DNA from: Silene conica | Lineage: Eukaryota > Streptophyta > Magnoliopsida > Caryophyllales > Caryophyllaceae | NCBI GenBank assembly: GCA_029255685.2 | Contig: CM055320.2 | Span: 9,720,614 to 9,784,613, forward strand | Direction: 5' to 3' | Length of the DNA: 64,000 nucleotides | Shown: in pieces, positions 54,119-64,000 of the stretch | Position numbering within the stretch: position 1 is the first letter of the stretch | How the letters are laid out: each line of letters starts with the position of its first letter | Position numbers and translations under genes: made by a program | Notes under the pieces: model-generated | What the model was told of the DNA's origin: nothing | The model's input: the letters and a program-made list of their open reading frames with translations, nothing else | Databases searched by the model: none

Positions 54119-56620
54119 GTCAGTTGACTGATTGTTTCAACATCATACAAAACCTAGACGATTTGGACTATCACACAACAAAAACAAATCCTCGGCCCAA
54201 AAAGATAGGAGATGAGACAAATCCATAGAAGTGCTAGCACTAGCATGTGAAAACAAATCAGAAGATGCAACAGATAAACTAGGAGATGGGACAATAGTTT
54301 TCTGAAAAAGAAAAACATGCTGAAAAAATTCAGCATCTCTAGCCTCAGATATAGAACGATCACTCAAAGACATAAATCTATAGGCAAGACTATTTTGAGC
54401 ATAACCTATAAACACACAATCATAGGTCTTAGGTCCAACGGTATGTCTTCTAAAATCAGGTAAACTCACTTTAGCCAAACAACCTCAAACCCTAAGGAAG
54501 CTCAGGTTAGGAGGATAGCCCTTCCAGATCTCATAGGGTGTCTTGTTAATTTTCTTATGAGGTACACGGTTAAGAATGTGACAAGCAGAAAGTACAGCTC
54601 CCCCCACATATCTTTAGATACGCCAGAACTTAAAAGCATAACATTCATCATCTCCTTTAAAGTTTTGTTTTTACGTTCAGCTACTCCATTCGATTGAGGT
54701 AAGTATGGTGGGCTCTTTCATGAATTAAACAATTTTTCTCACAAAAATCGATCAAATAATTAGAGCCATACTCAGCTCCTCGATCGGACCTTACTCTTTT
54801 AATTTTCCTGTCAAGTTGGTTCTCGACTTCATTTTTAAAGTTTATAAAAGATTGTTCTGCTTCATCTTTGGCCTTAAGCAAATATACACGGGTGTATCTC
54901 GAATAGTCATCTATAAACGTAATATAATAATTCTTGCCACCTCTACTTGCAACATTTTTGAAGTCAGTTAGGTCAGTGTGCATTAACTCAAGAAGACTCG
55001 TAGTCCTAGTAGTCGCAGGTTTACTAGGTTTCTTTGTAAACTTAGCCTCAACACAGCTAGCACATTTAGAAAATTCTTCACTCGTCAAACTTGGAATTAA
55101 ACTCATAGTTCTATGTTTTTTTTAATATAATCCACATTTACATGGCCTAATCTACCATGCCGAACATCGAGAGACTCAACAATATAAACAGAAGTAGAAA
55201 CAATATTATTAAATATTGAATCAGTGTTCAATACAAAAGACGCCCATAAAGATAACCCTTACCCACAAAATTCCCATTACGCGACATTACCACCTTGTCA
55301 GCCTCAAAAACAAGTTTCATACCAACTTTGTTTAATAAGGCCCTAAAGACAAGGTTTTGACACAATTAGGGTACATATAAAACAATACTAAGAGCAAGTG
55401 TTTTCCCCGAGGTGAGTTTGAGAAAGATCTTGCCTTTGCCTGTGATCTTAGAAGATGAAGAGTTACCCATGTAGACACATTCCTCATCAGCAACTTCCTC
55501 GAACTCAGCAAATAACCCCCTATTAGCACAGAGGTGTCTCGAAGCTCCAGTATCCAAGACCTACTCAGCAGCATTACCCACCAGATTATCTTCCACAACC
55601 ATAGCAACAATAACAACATTATCAGTTACAACAACATTGGCTTCAGCAGATTTCTTCTCAGAACATTGGTAGGCTTTATGCCCAGCTTTTCCACACACAT
55701 AGCAGACAATGGGACCCTTAGCGGCTTTCTGAATCTTTGGAACTGGATCGTTTTTTCTTAGCAGGACCATTCTTTTTAGCAGGACCCTGGTTCTTACCTT
55801 GACCAACCTTGGCCTTACCCTTACCCTTATATTTCTCAGCATAAGACGGACCACCAGACTCGATCAACCAGATTAGCTTTGACAGCAACAACAACAGGAA
55901 TTGTCACAGATTGACTAACAGGAAGGTCTTTAAGGCGATTAGCCTCCTCGATCCTCATATGCCCTATAAGTTCTTTAAGGGACATATCTTTCTTTTTGTG
56001 TTTCAGTTGGTTTCTATAGCAGAAGGGAGAGAATTTCTCAAGCAACACATTAGCCACAAAAATATCATCTTCATGCCCTCATTAACAACATCAACAACAC
56101 AAAGGTTTTCATAAATGTGAACTTGTTCCATGATGGGTTTTCCGTCAACCATATGAAATCCCAACCATTTTCCCACAACATATTTTTTTTTCCAGCATCA
56201 TCCGCCCCATACTTAGCCTCTAAAGCCTCCCAAATAACTTTAGCGGATTAATTCACAACAAATAAATCGAACAGGGTGTTTGTCATATTATTAAGAATGT
56301 GACATCTAGCAGTTTCATTATCTTTCTCAAATTTCTTAATAATTTCTTCAGTAGACTGAACATCCTTAGCAGTAGGAGGGGTCGACTCAACAACATCAGT
56401 AGAGACGGGTTTAGGCGGGTAAAAAAAGCACATAATCAATTTCCAATTGCTCAAAATACATCAGCCGTTTCTGGGACCAACGCTTATAGTTATTTCCGTC
56501 TAAAGCCTCAAGTTTTGACATGTCGGGTATGATTTTCGAAACAACAGACATGGTTACATCCCGGGTCCCGGATCCCGATCCGGTCCGGGTTGAGCTCGGC
56601 ACGAGCACGGCATGCGCGCG
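54119..56620 (-). mobile_element. Broken Ty1/copia fossil
   Basis: On the minus strand, from 56551 leftward, fragments appear in family order: a gag start, a zinc knuckle (CYVCGKAGHKAYQC), an aspartic-protease motif (MDTGASRH), and integrase blocks (CASCVEAKFTKKP, FIDDYSRYTRVYLLKAKDEA, RSDRGAEYGS, GYAQNSLAYRF). No reverse transcriptase region remains before the LTR. It is clearly broken, with at least five interruptions, and lacks a right-hand LTR. Likely several million years old or more, judged only by decay. Confidence 0.85.
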
Positions 56621-59600
56621 CGAGCTGAATTAAGCACCTCGTAAAGCATCTACAAAAAACTCCTTTGACCAACTAGTGATAGGTGTAGTAATAGAAGGAT
56701 ATATAGACACATATAAACCTCCATAACTCTACTATGTGGGACAAATGTTAAAAATTAACTCTCTAAGATATTCCCCTATTTCCAGCAGGCTTGATCGGAT
56801 GGTGGTGACATGAAATCTAAATAGTAATGAAACAAAGTTCATTGAAAAGTTTTCATTGGTTCATAGTGATCATTTTTATTTATGTACTTTCTTTGGTTGA
56901 TTTAGTTTTGCGGTTGATTAAATAGTTGCTCTGTATTTCATTGAGGTAAATCTATATAATACTGTATATTTTATAACTTTATTAAATATATACATCTAAT
57001 CATTTTAATGTTATTTACAATTAATTTTTTAAATATTTGTAATTTTATTAGAAGATTTATGCACTTTTAATCAAATTATTGATATTTAATATCGTGGAAT
57101 TTTTGAGGGGTTTGGAGAAAAACGAGAAAGTGAAAATATCTAATGACAGAACGAGTTCGAATTGAACTTGAGCCGAGTTTGACCAATTTTTTAGGGTCGG
57201 CAAGCTTCGAATTGATCCCAAGCTCGAGCTAAAAACTTTGAGTCAAACCCAAGCCTCAACTCGAGCTGAGATTGGCTCATTTACATCCCTACTCCTATCA
57301 ATCATCATTCTCCTTAATAGAGGCATCAAAGTCTCTTATATAAATAGTTTTCCTATATTTATTCTAAAATCAGTTTATAACAAATTTATTCTAGTTATTT
57401 GCAACCATATTATAAACACAAATTTTTATTGAAGACAGACACTATTCCTCACAAGTTGAAGACGGATAGTACTCGTTCCATATCCTGCAAGTTGCACTAT
57501 TAATATCATACTCCACTTTTTACCACTTGCATATCCACTTATATTTTTTTAGGAATAAAGTATTCGTTTTCAGCTCGTGAGGATATTGTCCGTCAGACCG
57601 TCACAAGCAAAAAGCCAGGACTCCTTGTTATAAAAGTAGTTTATGAATTAGGATGTAAACTAGTGTAACACCCGTGAAAAATCACGGGGTTGTGTACACT
57701 TACTTTTAAAGATGACAAAGGCAAATTCATTTCATTATATAACAATTCTATTTATTCGAACAAATTGATTTTTAACGGGGTTGTTTTGCATATAAGATAT
57801 GTTCGGTCAAAAGATGAATTTCCTGGTACACTAATTTTCGAATATCTGTTACCAATGATGGAAATATTTGGATTAATTATGATAACATGAATGAATAAGA
57901 TATATAAGAAAAAAACAATAAACGATTAAAAAAAAGATTAAATAATTAATAATGATTAATTTGGAAAGTTATCGTATTTGCTGAATTGGTGACAGAACTT
58001 AAGTTGACGGACAAATAGGATGAATAAAATAACTAATCAGGTAGAAATCTAAATTAAATGGGTGTATTAAAATTCGATAATCTAGGACAAAAATTTATAG
58101 TTTCTCGAAAACCTGCTTGTAAACAACATTCGCTGATGTAAAAAATATGGACTAATGAAATCAAAAATTACCTTGACATAATAATTAATGAAAAATGGAG
58201 ATATAATAGTTAATGAGAAAAATCAATTACTAGATGATGGATAAAGATGAGTTAGAAAAATAGGGAAGAAGTTACATAAAAAAGGAAAATGGAGAAAAAT
58301 GAGATTACAGACTTTTTTTTCAAAAATAATTAAGAAAAAGACTAAAATAACCCCGATGTACAATAGCATTGTACATCTGGTGGTATAGTCCAGGAACTGT
58401 ATAATTAGGATATTATGTTACCTTAATTCAGATTCAAAAATATTAACAATCATTAACATAATTTCAGCTATGGAATATATTACTCCCACATTTTCCAAAA
58501 TACCATAGGAGCTATATTATATTCCTCGTAATGCCACATTAATATATTTGTCAATCATCATGGATCACTAAGAAAGTAATTGTTTAAATAAAATAAAATT
58601 CTTTACAATGCATGGTTCACGATAGTTTGACAGTGGTATTAGACATGCCTTCGGTTCTATTTGGTAAATCTAATTGAAAATTGTAGTTGAAAATTGAAAT
58701 ATTAACTCAAATATAATAAGCTAGAAAAATAATAGACATATTTGGTGTACACGTCATTAAATCTGTCATATTTTGTACCCGTCATTAATATGTATCATAC
58801 GAAATCTTTCTATATATTCTCTAAATAATTAATATTCTCTAAATAATTGTTTAGAGAATATAAAAGGCAAATTAGAAAATCTGACTTGTTTTACGTTGTC
58901 TTTTTTGATAGATAAAACACGTTTTTTAAATCAATTAGGAAATCCGACTTGTCAAATTTCAAAGTATTATATTTTTCGGAAAAATTGTTTTGTGAGGGTG
59001 AATGTGAGGGCGTCATATTTTTAATAAAATTTAAATTAACCCGTCATATTTTGTACGAATTTGAAACTATGTGGCAAAATAAGTTAATGGTGAAAAATAG
59101 AGGATTCGATAAAAAGTACTTTATATTTGCAAATCATTAAAGGCAACTTTATTAGTTCACAACGTAATTATCTTCAATGATTCTCGAACTTTATATTCAC
59201 CTAATTAACCCCTAATTATGTTCAATGATATTCTTAATTTATATTTTCAGACCATTAAAGGTAACTTTATTTATTATATTCTCTAAATAATTCGAGAATC
59301 ATTTTGTGAGTCGGATTCTTGAAATTTCAAATTTAATTTGGTATGAAAACGTTACATTACAACCCATTAATTGAAAATATGGGTGCAAATTCCATATTTA
59401 ATAATGGCTGACTTGTCAAGAATGATTTGTCAAAATCGTAAGGATTTAATTGGCTGATGAAAACTTGTTTTGTGTGGGTGAATGTGAGGGTGGGTAAGGC
59501 CTAATGTTGTTACCAGTTACCACATAGTGCCATATATTCATAATTCCAAGATTCTTTTATAGTAATAATGATGATAGGTAGGGAATTATGGTAAACAACC

Positions 59601-60141
59601 GTGATTGTTAGGGAATATATATGGAATATTTAGGATTTGTTATTAGTATAATCTGATTGGTTGTTATTAGTATAATATTATAATATTTATAATATTTAGG
59701 GAATCTCGGTACAATATTTAGGGAATCTTGGAATGATTATAATAATAATAATAAATAATATTATAATATTATAATACATAAAAATATATGACTTGACATA
59801 AATTGAGGGTTCTCATTGGTCTACGAAACTGATTTTTGTGAGAGTGAATGTGAGTGAGCGAAAGAGTGAACGGTGGAATATTAGCGCGCCACGTATGCAG
59901 TTATACATTCTTCTTTTATAGTAATAATGATAATCCCCACACAAAAGAAACCGAAAAAATACACATACCGTATTGATTTGCGGGGAAGTGGCAAATAAGC
60001 CCCATACGTTTATTCCTATGTGCAAATAAATCCCACAACTTTTATTACGTGCAAATTATCCCCGTATGTTTAGCAATTGGTACAATTTGGTTTGATTTAA
60101 TTAATTCACCTATCTCTCCCTTCTCTTATTTATTTCTTATT
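56621..60141. other. AT-rich gene-free stretch
   Basis: No gene recognised. It contains three copies of a GTGAGGGTGAATGTGAGGG-like block near 58992, 59472 and 59835, with TTTTATAGTAATAATGAT near 59546 and 59914, so parts of 58.9-59.95 kb are internally duplicated. Confidence 0.4.
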
Positions 60142-60442
60142 TAGGAGTCGTTTGGTTGCATGTAGGAATTCGTATTGCCTAGGAAGTCGTAAAACACATG
60201 ATTTTAAAATTCACGTGAATTAGAAAATGTTGTTTGATTGTTATGTGGGAAATGCAATTCATGTAGGCATTCCCACTTACCTAGGGAGACCTAGGTAAGC
60301 CACTTCCTCCATTATGGAGGAATTGCAAATTCATGGGATGTACAAATTCACGTGAATTGGGGTAACCAAACAAGAGGTCAATTTAGCAATTCACGTGAAT
60401 TTAAATTCCTACGTTTTTTAGTGGGTAACCAAACGACCCCTT
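60142..60442. mobile_element. hAT-like MITE
   Basis: Ends are inverted versions of AGGGGTCGTTTGGTT (left AGGAGTCGTTTGGTTGC; right inverse of AAGGGGTCGTTTGGTTACC). The interior has several CACGTGAATT words in both orientations. No clear target duplication. Confidence 0.6.
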
Positions 60443-62414
60443 AGTTTCTTTCATTTTCGTAAGAAAAATTTAGTTAATTGATCAATCTACCCCTGCACAC
60501 ATATTCCCCCACTTAAACCTCCAACACTACTACGTGAACGATGAACCACCACCACGTGACACCCTCTTCAATCCACGACACGGAAACAACCCAGTTTCAC
60601 TGGCGCACTACCCTGACCCGCGCGATATCGACCTAAGGCACATGTCATCCGACACCGAGGACGCAACTTAGTTAGTTTAGTAGTAACAAGGGCGGTCGGA
60701 GGAAGAGTGTGTCAAACTCGATGTGGTGGTTGATGGTGGATTTGAGATAATCTCATGCTTGTGGTGGTTATAGGTGGTGAAAATCTTGGTGTGGTGGTAC
60801 AAAGGTGGTGATATGGTACGTGATAAAATGAAGGGGTAGATTTGGTTTTTCACGAATTAATAATCACGGTAATTTAATTTTTATGTTTTAAATTATAAAA
60901 GTTTAATAATATAACTGAATTGCACCAAATGATGAAGTTTTTATGTTAATATGCAGTAATAAAAATCTTATCTATATAAAACCAAAAACATTTAAAGCCT
61001 TCTCCTTAAGCCACATCATCACATGAATGTTTTTATTTTTGATTTTTTTAAGTAAATGTGAGACGACAGAAAAAAATTGGAATTAATTGCCGAAAAGTCT
61101 CCATGTTTAAGTTCTAAACGTAAATGTTTACGTTTATTTTTTCTACACGTAAGTATTAGTGAATAAAAATGAATAATGAATAATTTAAAACGTAAATAAT
61201 TCAACCCTCGGTTTTACTTATAAATTACAATAAATTAAATCCAGTGTTAAAAATTCAGTCTAAATTTTTACTATAATAATAAATTACAATACAATTAAAT
61301 TAAAGTACGAAAAAATATATCAACTATATATAATACTAATAAGATAAAATAAAAATCTAAAGAAGAATTTAATAATACAATTAGCTCCCAAGACGCAAAA
61401 AAAATTGTTATAAATTTTTCCGAAATATATTATTGCATAATTTTGAAATAATGCATGTAATCAACTTAAAAATTACAAAGAAAGTCATTTAATTAAGGTA
61501 TATGATGAAAAACATCTTCAACAAAAATAATCTTTTAACATAGCTACATAGTGAATCAAAGTATCAAAACATACAAATAAGCGAGCATTATTAATTTGCA
61601 ACTATGATATAAAATGAAACAAGAATTTGAAAAAAAAGTAAAAGGCAAAGACATTTAAGTAACTAAATATATGGATTTTAACAAAGGAAAACAATTTTTT
61701 AAAATAAAATTTATAGACACGTATGATTTGTAAAAAGATGATTAGATGTGTAAGTAAAATAAAATTAATGAGAGGAAAGATTTTGGTGCGGTTGATAAGC
61801 TCTCATTAATATATAAAAGTATTGACTCTTTGACTAAAAAAATGGTCAATAATTCGTAAATTATGATATACTTAAGTGATTCCTCGCAAAACACAAACAA
61901 TTGATGAGCATCTGTCTTCCAAGACCAGTTACATATCAGGGAAATTTGATGTATCAATTTTAAAAATTACAAGCAAGCGATGCTTGGAGAGTGTGGTTTT
62001 TTATAATAGTTACATGCTTTTGTCTTATAGAACATCTAAAATTGTTTACAAGGAGTATTTTCAATATGTAAATTTTTAAGATTACTCATATACTTTTGTA
62101 ACGATTAATAACTTATATGTGAATTCTACTTTTCAATAGTTATACATAATTAAGTTGTTGAATTACAAATAATGTTCAATCACGTGTATTTATTAGACAT
62201 TTTCGAAATTACATGAGAATATTGAGTCAGAGTATTAGTTAATATATTTTTATTATTAAATTTTAAAAATATATGAGGCATATTTGCCACGTGTTATTTG
62301 TGACCCTGTTAATTTAACATCTTAAATCGGTTGTGAACAAAACCCCAAACACAAAACCCTAATCAGCAGCGTTGTACCAAAACTCGCAATTCAATCGAAA
62401 TCCAATTGAAGAAA
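60443..62414. other. AT-rich intergenic DNA upstream of mL43
   Basis: Includes a GGTGGTGG/CCACCACC-containing stretch at 60530-60800 that holds no sustained reading frame with a recognisable product, and the mL43 leader at about 62330-62414. No other gene seen. Confidence 0.4.
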
Positions 62415-62494
62415 ATGGCGTTGAGAGGAGTATGGCAGCTTCAAAAATTGATCGTAAGCTACTGCGATTGGGGTGGTAGTAGCCGCGGAATTAG
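62415..62494 (+). CDS. Mitochondrial ribosomal protein mL43 (L51/S25 family), exon 1 only
   Basis: ATG at 62415 in a good plant context (GAAAATGGCG). It encodes MALRGVWQLQKLIVSYCDWG followed by GSSRGI and two bases of the next codon before a GT donor at 62495. This is the conserved start of plant mL43, a large-subunit mitoribosomal protein usually about 120 aa long. The leader just upstream contains AAAACCCTAAT, a word common before plant ribosomal and translation genes. No continuation (AFMESHLP-like) is found before 64000, so intron 1 exceeds 1.5 kb and the remaining exons lie outside the window. Confidence 0.85.
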
Positions 62495-64000
62495 GTAATT
62501 TTTTCTCTCTTCTTTATATGTTTTTGCGATTAAAAATCCCCTTTTTTTCTTTTATATTTGTCAGATTTGGGTGCTGATTCGTTACGTTTAATTTGGGTGA
62601 CTCGGTCATTTTTTTACGTCTTGGTTTTAGGGTTTTTTCGCTTTTTGAATTTCTCCGAGCATATATTTCTTAACACAAAGAATTGATCGAGACAGTGTGA
62701 CTAAAGGCAGTCAAAAGTGAAGGAAATGTTGGGATTAGAAATTTAGAATATTTGTAAGGATGTAAGAATGATTGGATTGATTTTGATAATTCACTGTTCT
62801 CTTAAAGATGAGAGTTGCACCTGCAGAAGAAGAGTGCACAGATGGAGTAATTTAGACTGATGTAAACAAAACAAGACAGAAATGTAGGAGTTCAGTTTGT
62901 AGCCTCACAAAATGTTGAAATGCAATGAGTTGTACAGTTCAACAATTGTACTGCATTAGTGCATTACTAACATTTTTTGTACCAGGATGCAATATTGCTG
63001 TAGGATTCAGATTTATTCAAAGATTAGTACATGATACAATAACATACTTCTTGGTTTGTCATGTATTGTGATAACTGATATGTCCATGCATTCTTCTGTA
63101 TCAATCTAAGTATGCTGTATGCTTCTTTCATCTACAGTGATTTCCCCCACACTTTCCTAGTTCCATTGCGCCATGGATTTGTTCTGTATCACTATGCCAC
63201 ATTCATATAGTCCAGCTAGTCTTGCTATTCATCTCAAACTCAGAAATGGTCAAATACCAGTTTTATGTGGGTAGTTCTGTAGAGCTGGTATGTGTAATCA
63301 AGTACTTCGTAATTCGTATTCAGTTGCGAAGTAAGTGGAGAGTTTGGGTGAAGGGTAATTTATGGATGTACTTACTTTTAGTGCTAAATTTTGATCATTT
63401 GTTCACAAAAAATGTTCAGTGATTGCTGTTGCTATTATCCTTATGGCAAAGTTGAGCAAGTTCATCATAATTTCTCGTAGTAGACTAGAAATGATAGTCT
63501 TGCTCTTGCGTGTACTCACACTGTTATAATCCTTTCCTTATTTTTCTGCCTGGGAGTTGAAATGTATGGTTAGGTGGTTTGAGCTCACTTTGGTTTAATG
63601 GCTCAAATTGGGAAAAAAAAAAGGTAATTGACATTGGAGGGATTCGTGGAAACTTTTGGTTATGTGCCTAGCTAGGTTTGGGAGTGATTGATGCAGCCAA
63701 ATTATCTATTTAGACTAGAAGAATGGTGAATCACTGAATAATGATTTTATAGCTTGCTTTCATATTATGGTATTAATCTCTAAAGTGGGAACACTAGCAC
63801 CATTTGGGATCAAGTCACGTTTTGGAATGGCGCGTGGGTTGGTACCAGGAGACCAGGGCATACTGGGTTTTTGTTGGGTTTCTCCTCATCAACCATTTGT
63901 TTGGAAGATTGGAGTCTTGGAGATTGATTGAAGGGGAAGGGAGGAAAAAGGAACTGATATTCGGAAAATGGAGGGGTAGGGGAGAGATCTGGGATGAATT
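62495..64000 (+). other. Intron 1 of the mL43 gene (to the window edge)
   Basis: T-rich intronic-type sequence without recognisable exons, repeats or RNA genes. Its extent as intron is inferred from the lack of the next mL43 exon. Confidence 0.5.

Noticed and set aside
60530-60800. Possible GC-richer exon with CCACCACC/GGTGGTGG sequence.
   Set aside because: No sustained reading frame with a recognisable product; reads as low-complexity repeat.
1-64000. tRNA, rRNA or miRNA precursor genes.
   Set aside because: I looked for tRNA box patterns and rRNA words and found none I could support; the hairpins seen are attributable to mobile elements.

Overview
This is a window of eudicot nuclear DNA. 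It holds intron-bearing plant genes (NAC, CC-NBS-LRR, SNM1, TAF9, an ACHT-type chloroplast thioredoxin, mitoribosomal protein mL43) in AT-rich sequence crowded with transposons. Dispersed repeats carrying GTAAGACGGTCTTACA-like and TCCGTCGCAAGCTTGCGACGGG-like ends point loosely to Caryophyllales. That placement is an inference from memory of such repeats, not a proof.

Left part (1-13 kb): the 3' portion of an atypical NAC gene runs off the left edge on the minus strand. A short MITE cluster follows, then a single-exon CC-NBS-LRR gene (997 codons) with an intact frame but altered nucleotide-switch motifs. Next, on the minus strand, is a decayed duplicate of the last exons of SNM1, and then the complete 11-exon SNM1 gene (767 aa; UBZ zinc finger, SAM domain, metallo-beta-lactamase/DRMBL nuclease).

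Middle-left (13-26.4 kb): a TIR element with subterminal GGGTC repeats is followed by the most unusual region, about 12 kb made of seven elements (called A, B, A', C, D, E, F here) laid end to end. Each is separated from the next by a (TA)n microsatellite. Almost every element end fits one consensus, roughly TAGnnTnGGATCcgGTGAG. Most carry a core minisatellite, and the A-type copies carry differing gene-like cargo. A, B and A' form a giant nested palindrome. A 2.47-kb solo LTR with a clean 5-bp target duplication sits inside D.

Middle (26.4-46 kb): TAF9 (two exons) is followed 213 bp downstream by a young, structurally complete, gag-only Athila-like LTR element (29070-35653, TSD TTTAC). It contains pairs of 12-bp palindrome-like boxes spaced almost exactly 21 bp apart, in LTR, coding and non-coding parts alike. 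A fragment of another LTR element follows, then a full-length 7.5-kb L1-type LINE on the minus strand with a 15-bp target duplication, inserted into an older foldback element.

Right part (46-64 kb): AT-rich intergenic DNA with small hAT-like MITEs, a complete ACHT4-like thioredoxin gene (four exons, 279 aa), a broken Ty1/copia fossil with one recognisable LTR, a long gene-free stretch, and finally the first exon of the mL43 mitoribosomal protein gene, whose remaining exons lie beyond the right edge.

The host genes are unrelated housekeeping or defence genes and show no functional clustering. The window's interest lies mainly in its mobile DNA.
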